A DNA stretch of 64,000 nucleotides, taken from NCBI GenBank assembly GCA_965279115.1, contig OZ257137.1, forward strand, positions 3,596,001-3,660,000. Direction: 5' to 3'. The position numbers and the translations under genes were made by a program. Within the stretch, counting starts at the first letter, position 1. Each line of letters starts with the position of its first letter. Below, piece by piece: positions 50,808-58,457 of the stretch. The notes beneath the pieces were generated by a model. That model saw only the letters and a list, made by a program, of their open reading frames with translations. It was not told the origin of the DNA and did no database searches. Source of the stretch: JAEUOS01 sp965279115. Its GTDB lineage: Bacteria > Pseudomonadota > Gammaproteobacteria > Burkholderiales > JAEUOS01.

Positions 50808-51707
50808 ATGCAAGGGACGATCCACGGTGTGGTCCACGCCGCCCCCGACTTTACCGTACCCGCTGGTGCCTGCGACTGCCACACCCACGTGTTCGGGCCC
50901 ACGGCGCGCTATCCCTTCGCCGCCGGACGGACCTACACGCCAGGAGAGGCGTCGATCGAAAACCTGCTTGCCTTGCATCGGCGCCTTGGCATCGAGCGTG
51001 TGGTGATCGTCCACTCCAGCCCCTATGGCGCCGACAATGCCTGCACGGTCGACGCCTTGCGAAGCATAGGCCCGGGTGCACGGGGCGTGGCCGTGATTGA
51101 CGCGACGGCTTCCGAGCCGGAGCTCGACGAGTTGCATGTCGCGGGCGTGCGAGGCGTGCGGGTCAATCTCGAGACCGCAGGCATTGCCGATCCCGCGCAG
51201 GCCGTTGCGAGCGTGTTGTCAACCGCGCGGCGCGTGGCCCCGCGTGGCTGGCATGTGCAGACGTTCACGCGTCCGCCGATCGTGGCGGCCCTGGCCAGGG
51301 TGATCGATGAAATGCCCGTGCCGCTGGTGATCGACCATTTCGGACACATGCGTGCCGAGCAGGGGCCTGGCCAGCCCGGCTTTGCCGACCTGATGCGCAT
51401 GCTTGAGTCCGGCCGCGCCTACGTGAAATTATCAGCGGCGCAGCGTGTCTCGAGCCAACCGGACTGCGCAGATGCTGCAGTGCTCGCGCAAGCCCTGATC
51501 AGCGCAAACCCCGAGCGGGTGTTGTGGGGCAGCGACTGGCCGCATCCGGGTGGCAGGCCCGGTGAGGCGCGCAACGCCGCGGCGATCGAGCCTTTCAATC
51601 CTGTCGATGACGGCGCGGCGCTCAATCGGGCGGCCGGCTGGGCCGGATCGGCCGAGCATATCGGCAAACTGCTGGTGGAAAACCCGGCCCGGCTCTACGA
51701 TTTCTGA
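50808..51707 (+). CDS. Amidohydrolase-family lactonase (LigI / 4-sulfomuconolactone hydrolase-like)
   Basis: The 299-residue TIM-barrel protein has the N-terminal CDCHTHVFGP and RYPFAAGRTYTPGEAS, the middle VIDHFGHM, and LWGSDWPHPG near the end, the signature of the COG3618 group that includes 2-pyrone-4,6-dicarboxylate hydrolase. No clear ribosome site precedes the ATG, so the start is uncertain. It is the last gene of the SDR-TRAP operon, 44 bases after the cupin, and converges with pit with only seven bases between the stops. It probably opens a lactone formed during ring degradation. Confidence 0.85.
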   Translation: MQGTIHGVVHAAPDFTVPAGACDCHTHVFGPTARYPFAAGRTYTPGEASIENLLALHRRLGIERVVIVHSSPYGADNACTVDALRSIGPGARGVAVIDATASEPELDELHVAGVRGVRVNLETAGIADPAQAVASVLSTARRVAPRGWHVQTFTRPPIVAALARVIDEMPVPLVIDHFGHMRAEQGPGQPGFADLMRMLESGRAYVKLSAAQRVSSQPDCADAAVLAQALISANPERVLWGSDWPHPGGRPGEARNAAAIEPFNPVDDGAALNRAAGWAGSAEHIGKLLVENPARLYDF

Positions 51708-51714
51708 CGCTGGA

Positions 51715-52737
51715 TCAGAAGAGTTTGGTACCTGCGTACCAGGCGACCGCGGCCACGAATGCCGAGCAGGGAATCGTCAGCACCCACGCCCAGACGATAC
51801 TGCCGGCGACCCCCCAGCGCACTGCCGAAAGTTTCTGTACCGACCCTACACCGACGATGGCGCCGGTGATGGTGTGGGTGGTCGATACCGGTATGCCCAT
51901 GCCTGTGGCCAGGAAGAGCGTGATCGCGCCGCCGGTTTCGGCACAGAAGCCGCCAACCGGCTTCAGCTTGGTGATCTTTTGTCCCATGGTCTTGACGATA
52001 CGCCAGCCGCCGAACATGGTGCCCAGGCCGATGGTGATGTAGCAGATGAGAACCACCCAGTGCGGCAGGTGATCCTTGCTGGCGTTCATCCAGTCTGGCA
52101 GTCCCGCGGGCTGCGCCGCGGTGGCGGCGATGAGCAGCATCCAAATGATGCCGGCGGTCTTCTGCGCGTCGTTGCCGCCGTGCCCCAGGCTGTACAACGA
52201 CGCCGATACCAGCTGGAACTTGCGGAACCATCCGTCCACTTTGCGAGGCGTGGTGGCGACGAACAACCAGGACACCAGCAGCATCAGGAGCGACCCGAAC
52301 AGGAAACCCAGCATGGGCGAGAGCACGATGAAAAGCACGGTTTTGCCTATGCCTGCCATCACCAGCGAACCGGTGCCGGCCTTGGCCACGGCGGCACCGG
52401 CCAGCCCGCCGATCAGCGCATGCGACGAGCTCGACGGAATGCCGTACAACCAGGTGATCACGTTCCACGTGATCGCACCCACCAGCGCCCCGAAGATGAC
52501 GTAGTGATCGACGATCGCGGGGTCGATGGTGCCCTTGCCGATGGTTGCCGCGACCTTCAGTGGAAACAGGAAATAGGCGATGAAGTTGAAGGTGGCCGCC
52601 CACAGCACCGCCCAGTGGGGCTTCAGGACCCCGGTCGAGACCACCGTCGCGATCGAGTTGGCGGCGTCGTGGAACCCGTTCATGAAATCGAACGCAAGCG
52701 CCAGAAGGATCAGGAAGAGCAGGATCTGGAGGGTCAT
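51715..52737 (-). CDS. pit: Inorganic phosphate transporter, PiT family
   Basis: The 340-residue membrane protein has the PiT repeats: FDFMNGFHDAANSIATVVST at the N-terminus, WNVITWLYGIPSSSSHALIG in the middle, and GIPVSTTHTITGAIVGVGS at the C-terminus. ATG at 52737 gives MTLQILLFLILLALAF. It is 68 bases after its DUF47 partner, a standard pair. Low-affinity metal-phosphate symport. Confidence 0.95.
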   Translation of the reverse strand: MTLQILLFLILLALAFDFMNGFHDAANSIATVVSTGVLKPHWAVLWAATFNFIAYFLFPLKVAATIGKGTIDPAIVDHYVIFGALVGAITWNVITWLYGIPSSSSHALIGGLAGAAVAKAGTGSLVMAGIGKTVLFIVLSPMLGFLFGSLLMLLVSWLFVATTPRKVDGWFRKFQLVSASLYSLGHGGNDAQKTAGIIWMLLIAATAAQPAGLPDWMNASKDHLPHWVVLICYITIGLGTMFGGWRIVKTMGQKITKLKPVGGFCAETGGAITLFLATGMGIPVSTTHTITGAIVGVGSVQKLSAVRWGVAGSIVWAWVLTIPCSAFVAAVAWYAGTKLF

Positions 52738-52805
52738 GCGATCGCGTCTGGATTGGCCATGCGGGTGGGCGTCACTTGCCGGGTCAGGCTTGCCGCGCGC
52801 CCATC

Positions 52806-53432
52806 TCAGGCGTTCTCGACGATGATGCCTTCGATGATGTTGGCCACGTCCTCGCACTTGTCGGTGACGGACTCGAGCAACTCGTAGATTTCCTTGAGCT
52901 TGATGACCTGGCGCACATCCGGCTCCTCGCGGAACAACTTGGCCATGGCGGCACGCATGACGTGGTCGGCTTCGGATTCCAGCCGGTCGATCTCCTCGCA
53001 GATGGCGAGGATCTCGGTCGCGTTCTCCATCGACGGCAGCAGCTTGACCGCCGCCTGCACCTTTTCGCTGCAGACGACGCAGATCTCGGCCAACTTTTGC
53101 GCTTCCGGCGTCACGCGCTTGATGTCGTACAGGAAAATCGAATGGGCAACGTCCTCGGTGAGATCGAGAATGTCGTCCATCGTGGTGATGAGCTGGTGGA
53201 TCGCATCGCGGTCGAGAGGCGTGATGAAGGTCTTGTGCAGCAGGTCGACGGTGGCGTGGGTGATCTTGTCGGCCCGCTTCTCGATGGATTCAATCGAGTA
53301 GGCGCGGCGCTGCAGATCGTCGAAATGCGACATCAGGGACGCCAACTCGCGTGCGCCATCGACAATCGCCAAGGCGTGCTCGTTGAAATACTCGAAGAAC
53401 CGCCCTTCCTTGGGCATGAATCGGCCGAACAT
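52806..53432 (-). CDS. DUF47/PhoU-like Pit accessory protein
   Basis: The 208-residue all-helical protein, MFGRFMPKEGRFFEYFNEHA, contains EKRADKITHATVDLLHKTFI and DRDAIHQLITTMDDILDLTE, the two PhoU-like repeats of the TIGR00153 family. It accompanies PiT genes and is thought to modulate their activity. A TATAAT (53484-53489, minus) and a perfect dyad lie upstream. Confidence 0.94.
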   Translation of the reverse strand: MFGRFMPKEGRFFEYFNEHALAIVDGARELASLMSHFDDLQRRAYSIESIEKRADKITHATVDLLHKTFITPLDRDAIHQLITTMDDILDLTEDVAHSIFLYDIKRVTPEAQKLAEICVVCSEKVQAAVKLLPSMENATEILAICEEIDRLESEADHVMRAAMAKLFREEPDVRQVIKLKEIYELLESVTDKCEDVANIIEGIIVENA

Positions 53433-53483
53433 GGGGACTTTCCGAAGGATGGACTCAGAGCCCCCCGGAGGGCGGGCGCGCGG

Positions 53484-53508
53484 ATTATAACCGCACGATC
53501 CTGCGGTT
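53484..53508 (-). promoter_or_regulatory. Promoter -10 with overlapping perfect inverted repeat upstream of DUF47-pit
   Basis: The minus strand shows TATAAT at 53484-53489, about 50 bases before the DUF47 start. Directly upstream, and sharing one base with it, is the inverted repeat AACCGCA-6-TGCGGTT (53489-53508). Its place, over the spacer between -10 and -35, suits a repressor site. No two-copy Pho box (CTGTCAT repeats) is visible; a single CTGTCAG lies at 53511-53517 on plus. Confidence 0.5.
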
Positions 53509-53566
53509 CCCTGTCAGCGCGGCACGCGGGACGCGGCTTGCATCCGCAGCGGTCATTGGCATTTCC

Positions 53567-55060
53567 TCACAGATTGCCATGGGCATGCGCGTAACGGGAG
53601 GCGAGCCGTTCGGCGGCCATGCGCATGCCCGGCGACACATCGGCGTTGCATGCCCCTTTGACCTGCCCGGCGTACCAGTACGCGGCGCGGCGCCGCAATT
53701 CCACCGTGGCGCGCTCGCCGCAAGCGGTGGATTCGAAGGCGAAAATGCGCGTATGGCCGGCGGCGCAATCGCGCGCATAACTGGCCACGCAATGGCGCAT
53801 TTCCATGCCTTCGCGGGCCAGCATGAGCGAATCTGTCAGCGGAACGACACGATAGCCCGCGGCCTCATGGGCCGGCACCGCGCTGCGCCAATGCAGCAGG
53901 AATTCCGGGTTCCGGAGGATGATCATCTGGTGCCAGCGCTGTTGCCGCCTTACCAGTGAGGTCCATCCCGCGTTCTGCGGGATCAGGTCGGCGCTCTCCC
54001 GCGCCAGGTCGATCCACCAGTCGATCAGGTAGCCCAGATCGTCGCGCATGAAGCGCAGCGACTGGCCCTGGATCGCGCGTCGGCGCCATTCCGCGATGGC
54101 CAATCGTACCAGGCGCGCCAGGTCGTCGAGCCGGGACTCAGCGCCGGTTTCCTTCACGACATCGAGTGCGCGCGCGATCGCGCCGCCTGGCATCGCGAGT
54201 CGGATTACCACGGCCGGCGGACGCGCGACCCGGGCAGCGGCGAAGAGTCGAATAGCGAGGCTGGAGTTCGTGGCGGCATCGTCCCCGGCGGCGGACTCCA
54301 GCAGGGCGCGCACGGTGCAGTTGGATTGATGTGACAGCCACTTCCAGTCACGTTTGGCCAGGCGGGCCTGGCCGGCTGCGCGCATCAATTCGGCGCGTGC
54401 CGCCCCCATCAGGCCGAGTGTTGCTTCCGGTTCGGCCTTGCGTGCCAGGCGCCGCACCCGGGCCGCCAGCACTGGCGCGAGATTCGGCACCTCGCGTGTG
54501 ATTCGGGCGAGAACTTGCGCGCCGGCCCGGGCCATGTCGTTGTAGTCGCGAATGCTCGCGCCGGCGCCGAACACCAGGCATGTGGCCCGAAGCAGTTCGC
54601 GATCCGCGATGCCCTGCGTCAGCACGCTGCGGACGGCACGCGCGGTTTGCACGCTGCCGGCGTCGGGATAGAGGTCCGCGCGGATGCGCTTCTCGACATA
54701 ACCGCGGTCCGCGCCTGACAGCCCGACTTCGGTTGCCATCGCCGCCAATCCGGCCGCGATGGCAATGGTGATCGCCTGGGATGTCAGGGCGCCCGGCTGC
54801 AGCAGCGCGGCGTCTTCGAGGTCGGCAGCGCGGCGCCAGCGGCCGTGCCTGTCGACCGTGCTGACAACCAGGCGCCCGCCTGGCCCGCGCTCCACGCGAA
54901 GACTGCCGGCGAGTTCCAGTACAACCGTCCCGCCGGCCCTTCGATTCACTTGCACCAGGGGCGGGCGCGGCGCCGCCAGGGCGAGCAGTACCGCTTCCCC
55001 CGCGACGGTCGACGGGCGCCTGGCTCGCGCAATTGTGGGTGTTGCAGTGCGGACTTGCAT
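53567..55060 (-). CDS. PcfJ-domain protein of unknown function
   Basis: The 497-residue protein ends with a PcfJ-like domain: LAREGMEMRHCVASYARDCA, then RIFAFES, ERATVELRRRAAYWYAGQV, and KGACNADVS. The preceding 400 residues are Ala/Arg-rich and helical with no recognised domain. PcfJ was named from an enterococcal conjugative plasmid, but chromosomal copies are common and their role is unknown. Here no conjugation, relaxase or phage gene is nearby. GC content is at least as high as in neighbours. ATG 55060 chosen; GTG 55063 is one codon earlier. Confidence 0.75.
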   Translation of the reverse strand: MQVRTATPTIARARRPSTVAGEAVLLALAAPRPPLVQVNRRAGGTVVLELAGSLRVERGPGGRLVVSTVDRHGRWRRAADLEDAALLQPGALTSQAITIAIAAGLAAMATEVGLSGADRGYVEKRIRADLYPDAGSVQTARAVRSVLTQGIADRELLRATCLVFGAGASIRDYNDMARAGAQVLARITREVPNLAPVLAARVRRLARKAEPEATLGLMGAARAELMRAAGQARLAKRDWKWLSHQSNCTVRALLESAAGDDAATNSSLAIRLFAAARVARPPAVVIRLAMPGGAIARALDVVKETGAESRLDDLARLVRLAIAEWRRRAIQGQSLRFMRDDLGYLIDWWIDLARESADLIPQNAGWTSLVRRQQRWHQMIILRNPEFLLHWRSAVPAHEAAGYRVVPLTDSLMLAREGMEMRHCVASYARDCAAGHTRIFAFESTACGERATVELRRRAAYWYAGQVKGACNADVSPGMRMAAERLASRYAHAHGNL

Positions 55061-55157
55061 CACCGCAATTTAGCCGATTTGCGCCACCTGCCGATTTCAC
55101 GAACGTGGGGTAACCTTCGGCGGTGCCGAGCCCCCATATTGCCTTGCGTGCCAGGCG

Positions 55158-56399
55158 ATGCCGAACCACTGGCCGCCGTCCATGAAGCGCGCGCGCCTTT
55201 TCCATGGCTGGGTCGTGGTCTGGTCGGTACATGTGCTGCTCTTCACCATTTTCGGTGCCACCTACTCGTTTTCCTCGTTCTTTCCGTCCTTACAGGCCGA
55301 GTTCTCGGCCAACCGTGCGGACGTGTCGTTTGCCTTCGCCCTGGCGGTGTTCCTCTATTTCAGCATTGGCGCCTTTGCCGGCGTGGTGGCCGACCGCACC
55401 CATGTGCGCTGGGTAGCCGGTTTCGGCATCGCCTGCCTGGGGACCGGGTTGTACTGGGCCAGCCGGGCGGCGAGTCTGGCGGAGTTCTATGCCGCGTTCG
55501 GACTGGCGATCGGTTTCGGGGTGGGCTGCTCGTATGTGCCGGCGATCGCGGCGGTACAGCCATGGTTCGTGAAGCGACGCGCCCTGGCGGCCGGAATCGC
55601 TTCCTCCGGCATCGGATTGGGAACGCTGGTCGTCCCGCTCCTGGCGGTGCGGGCGAACGCGGCGTTCGGCTGGCGCGGCACGCTCGAACTCCTCGCGGCA
55701 TGTACGCTTGTCCTTGGTGTGGCAGCTACCCTGTTGCTGGAAAAATCACCGCAGCGCAAGGGCCTCAATCCGGACAATGCGGACCACCCGCCGGCAGGCG
55801 GACATGCGGCCGGCATGGGCTGGCTGGAGGCGGTGCGCTCGCGCACCTTCGGCCTGTTTTTCGCCACCTTGCTGGTGACGGGACTGGTCCAGTTCATGCC
55901 GTTCGTGCATCTGGCGCGGCATGCGCAGGACCGCGGCCTGTCGGCCGAGGCCGGGGCCCTGTTGCTGGGCATCATCGGGCTGGGCAGTTTCGGAGGCCGC
56001 TTTTTTCTTGCCGGCCTGGCTGACCGCTTCGGGCGGCGTGATTCCTATGCGGCCATGTTCGCCCTGATGGGGCTTGCATTCGCCTGGTGGTGGTTGTCGC
56101 TCGCCTTGCCGGCTTCGTTCGCCGCCCTGGCACTGTTCGCGGTAATGTTCGGCCTTGGTTATGGCGGCTATGTCGGCCTGGCGCCTCCGTTGGCGATGGG
56201 CTACTTCGGCGCGCTCAACCTGTCAGGGATCATCGGCTTCCTGTATGTCGCCGCAGGCATCGGTACACTGGTCGCGCCGACTTTCGCCGGTTGGGTCTAT
56301 GACCGCACGGCGAGCTATGCGATTCCTGTCGCGTCGGGCGTGATCCTCAACGCGGTGGCGGTCTGGATCGCGCTGCGCCTGCCAAAAGTCGCCGGCTGA
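55158..56399 (+). CDS. MFS transporter (monocarboxylate/oxalate-antiporter-like)
   Basis: The 413-residue protein has twelve membrane segments. The N-terminal HGWVVVWSVHVLLFTIFGAT and FFPSLQAEFSANRADVSFAF are typical of the MCT/OFA group, and the repeated GGRFFLAGLADRFGRRD loop of MFS is present. ATG 55158; a second Met eight codons later (MKRARLFHGW) may be the true start. It is monocistronic, diverging from the PcfJ gene. Likely substrate: a small carboxylate. Confidence 0.88.
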   Translation: MPNHWPPSMKRARLFHGWVVVWSVHVLLFTIFGATYSFSSFFPSLQAEFSANRADVSFAFALAVFLYFSIGAFAGVVADRTHVRWVAGFGIACLGTGLYWASRAASLAEFYAAFGLAIGFGVGCSYVPAIAAVQPWFVKRRALAAGIASSGIGLGTLVVPLLAVRANAAFGWRGTLELLAACTLVLGVAATLLLEKSPQRKGLNPDNADHPPAGGHAAGMGWLEAVRSRTFGLFFATLLVTGLVQFMPFVHLARHAQDRGLSAEAGALLLGIIGLGSFGGRFFLAGLADRFGRRDSYAAMFALMGLAFAWWWLSLALPASFAALALFAVMFGLGYGGYVGLAPPLAMGYFGALNLSGIIGFLYVAAGIGTLVAPTFAGWVYDRTASYAIPVASGVILNAVAVWIALRLPKVAG

Positions 56400-56414
56400 C
56401 CATTCGCGGGGCCC

Positions 56415-56446
56415 GCGCGCCAGACCGTATACTGGGCGCCTTTTTT
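56415..56446 (+). terminator. Possible intrinsic terminator after the MFS gene
   Basis: GCGCGCCAG (56415-56423) can pair with CTGGGCGC (56432-56439) with one bulged base, followed by six T residues (56441-56446). The same bases contain TATACT (56428-56433), which could instead be the -10 of the FKBP gene; the sequence does not decide. Confidence 0.4.
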
Positions 56447-56459
56447 CCAGGGAAACCCC

Positions 56460-56798
56460 ATGAGCTCGCAACTGATCATTGAAGACATTACCGTAGGCAG
56501 TGGCGCCGAAGCCGTAGCTGGCGCCTATATCTCGGTGCACTACACCGGCTGGTTGTTCAACGACGGGGTGCGCGGCGCGAAGTTCGATTCCAGCAAGGAC
56601 CGCGGCCAGCCTTTCGAGTTTCCCCTTGGCGCCGGGCATGTGATCCGCGGCTGGGACGAAGGCTTCGCCGGCATGAAGATCGGTGGCAAGCGCGTCCTGA
56701 CGATCCCGCCGGAAATGGGCTACGGCGCGCGCGGCGCCGGCGGCGTGATCCCGCCCAACGCGACGCTGCAGTTCGAAGTGGAATTGCTCGGAGTCTGA
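56460..56798 (+). CDS. FKBP-type peptidyl-prolyl cis-trans isomerase
   Basis: The 112-residue single-domain FKBP has no signal peptide. It contains VHYTGWLFNDG, KFDSSKDRGQPFEFPLGAGH, VIRGWDEGFAGMKIGGKR and PPEMGYGARGAGGVIPPNAT, with all active-site aromatic positions present. AGGGAAA precedes the ATG. It converges with the dehalogenase operon with ten bases between the stops. Confidence 0.96.
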   Translation: MSSQLIIEDITVGSGAEAVAGAYISVHYTGWLFNDGVRGAKFDSSKDRGQPFEFPLGAGHVIRGWDEGFAGMKIGGKRVLTIPPEMGYGARGAGGVIPPNATLQFEVELLGV

Positions 56799-56808
56799 AT
56801 CCGCCCCT

Positions 56809-57495
56809 TCAGATGAAGGTGGCGATTTTCTCCAGCGGCTTGCGCTTGATATCCGGCACCCTGACGCCGGGCGCCGGGTAGCCCGCCACCAGGAGCAGGA
56901 ACGGTCGCTCGATTTTCGGGCGCCCGAGGATTTTGTTGAGAAAGCCCATCGGGCTGGGCGTGTGGGTCAGTGTGGCCAGGCCTGCCGCATGTAGCGCTGC
57001 GATGAGCATGCCGCAGGCAATGCCGGTGGACTGCCCGACGTAATAGTTTTTCACCCGCCGGCCGTCGTCAAGCTCGGAATGGGTTTTCTCGAAGATCACG
57101 ATCAGCCAGGGCGCGATTTCGAGAAAGGGCTTGTGCTCATCCGTTCCCAGGGGCGCGAGTGCATCCAGCCATTCCTGCGGCGCCCGGCCGTTGTAGAAGT
57201 CGCGCTCCTCCTTTTCGGCCTCGGTACGGATACGCGACTTCACCGCCGGGTCGCCCACCACGACGAATTGCCAAGGTTGCAACGCTGCGCCGGAAGGCGC
57301 GCTGCCGGCGGCGAGCAGGCATTGCTCGATGATTTCCCTGGGGACGGCGCGGTCGGAAAACTCCCGTACCGTGCGCCGCCGCTGGATCTCGGTGTTGAAG
57401 GCGCGCGCGCGCTCCAGCATTTCGGCCGGTGGATACTCGCGGTAGCCGGGCAATGGGATGAAGCTGGCTTCAGCGGTTTTCATTGTTGAAGTCAT
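56809..57495 (-). CDS. Iodotyrosine deiodinase (IYD)-like flavin reductive dehalogenase of the nitroreductase superfamily
   Basis: The 228-residue FMN protein has RRRTVREFSDRAVP and the FMN-binding AAGSAPSGAALQPWQFVVV near residues 62-80. Compared from memory with human IYD, the lid residues that clamp halotyrosine (Glu157, Tyr161, Lys182) correspond to Glu97, Tyr101 and Lys122 with identical spacing (4 and 21), inside EERDFYNGRAPQEWLDAL. The C-terminal LRRP-like ILGRPKIERPFLLLVAGYP and PDIKRKPLEKI also match. It is the third gene of the rdhA-bug operon, overlapping bug by four bases. A plain nitroreductase is the alternative. If the ATG at 57483 is used, subtract four from residue numbers. 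Confidence 0.85.
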   Translation of the reverse strand: MTSTMKTAEASFIPLPGYREYPPAEMLERARAFNTEIQRRRTVREFSDRAVPREIIEQCLLAAGSAPSGAALQPWQFVVVGDPAVKSRIRTEAEKEERDFYNGRAPQEWLDALAPLGTDEHKPFLEIAPWLIVIFEKTHSELDDGRRVKNYYVGQSTGIACGMLIAALHAAGLATLTHTPSPMGFLNKILGRPKIERPFLLLVAGYPAPGVRVPDIKRKPLEKIATFI

Positions 57496-58457
57496 TCCAC
57501 CTTGATATTGGCTTCCCGCACCACCTTGCCCCAGCGTGCGATTTCGGCATTCACATGCGCTGCCAACTGGTCGGGCGTGGTGGCAACAATAGTCATGCCC
57601 ATGCCTTGCAGGCGCTCCGCGACATCCCGGTTTTGCAGGATGCGTACCGTGTCGCCGCCGGTTTTTTCGATCGCTGGCCTGGGGGTGCCAGCGGGCGCAA
57701 ACAGGGCAAACCAGGTCGCGACATCGAATCCCGGCACACCCGTTTCGGCCAGCGGCGCCACGTCGGGCGCGGCGGTGGAGCGTTCCTTCGATGTGATGGC
57801 CAGGGCTTTTACGCGCCCCGCGCGCACCTGCGGCATCACCGAGGTGACGGTGTCGAATGCCACCTGCACCTCGCCCGCGCCAATGGCCTGCATCGCCGCC
57901 GCGGAACCCTTGAAGGGCACGTGCGTCATCTCCGCACCGGTGATCGAACGAAACAGCGCGATCATCAGGTGGGCGGAGGTGCTGATCCCGGGAGACCCGA
58001 CATTGAGCGCACCGGGCCTGGCCTTCGCAAGATCGATGAGTTCGCGGATGCTGGTCACCGGCACCGATGGGTGCACGACCACCAGATTGGGAATGGTCAC
58101 CAGCAGCGAGATCGGTGCGAAATCCCTGACCGGATCGTAGGGAAGCTTTGCATAGAGGGCCGGATTCGCACCATGCGTGCCGATGTGGCCCATGAACAAT
58201 GTGTGACCGTCCGCCGGCGCCTTGGCTACCGTTTCGGCGCCGATGATGCTGCCGGCGCCGGGCTTGTTGTCCACCACCACGGATTGCCCCCATGACTCCT
58301 GCAGCTTCTGCGCCAGCAGGCGGCCAAGCGTGTCAGTGGCTGAACCCGGCGGGAACGGAACCACCAGCCTGACCGGGCGCGACGGGAAAGTCTGGGCCAG
58401 TGCCGCGCAACTGACCATACACGCGGTGGCGCACAGCCACTTCAATATCAGATTCAT
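57492..58457 (-). CDS. Bug-family (TctC) periplasmic solute-binding receptor
   Basis: The 321-residue protein has a signal peptide (LCATACMVSCAALA) and TctC motifs: FPSRPVRLVVPFPPGSATDT, VDNKPGAGSIIGAETVAKAP, and HVPFKGSAAAMQAIGAGEVQ. It is translationally coupled on both sides: its ATG overlaps the rdhA stop and its stop overlaps the IYD-like start. No TctA/TctB nearby. It probably binds the halogenated aromatic substrate. Extracytoplasmic receptors are also reported beside the bhbA dehalogenase of Comamonas. Confidence 0.92.
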   Translation of the reverse strand: MNLILKWLCATACMVSCAALAQTFPSRPVRLVVPFPPGSATDTLGRLLAQKLQESWGQSVVVDNKPGAGSIIGAETVAKAPADGHTLFMGHIGTHGANPALYAKLPYDPVRDFAPISLLVTIPNLVVVHPSVPVTSIRELIDLAKARPGALNVGSPGISTSAHLMIALFRSITGAEMTHVPFKGSAAAMQAIGAGEVQVAFDTVTSVMPQVRAGRVKALAITSKERSTAAPDVAPLAETGVPGFDVATWFALFAPAGTPRPAIEKTGGDTVRILQNRDVAERLQGMGMTIVATTPDQLAAHVNAEIARWGKVVREANIKVE

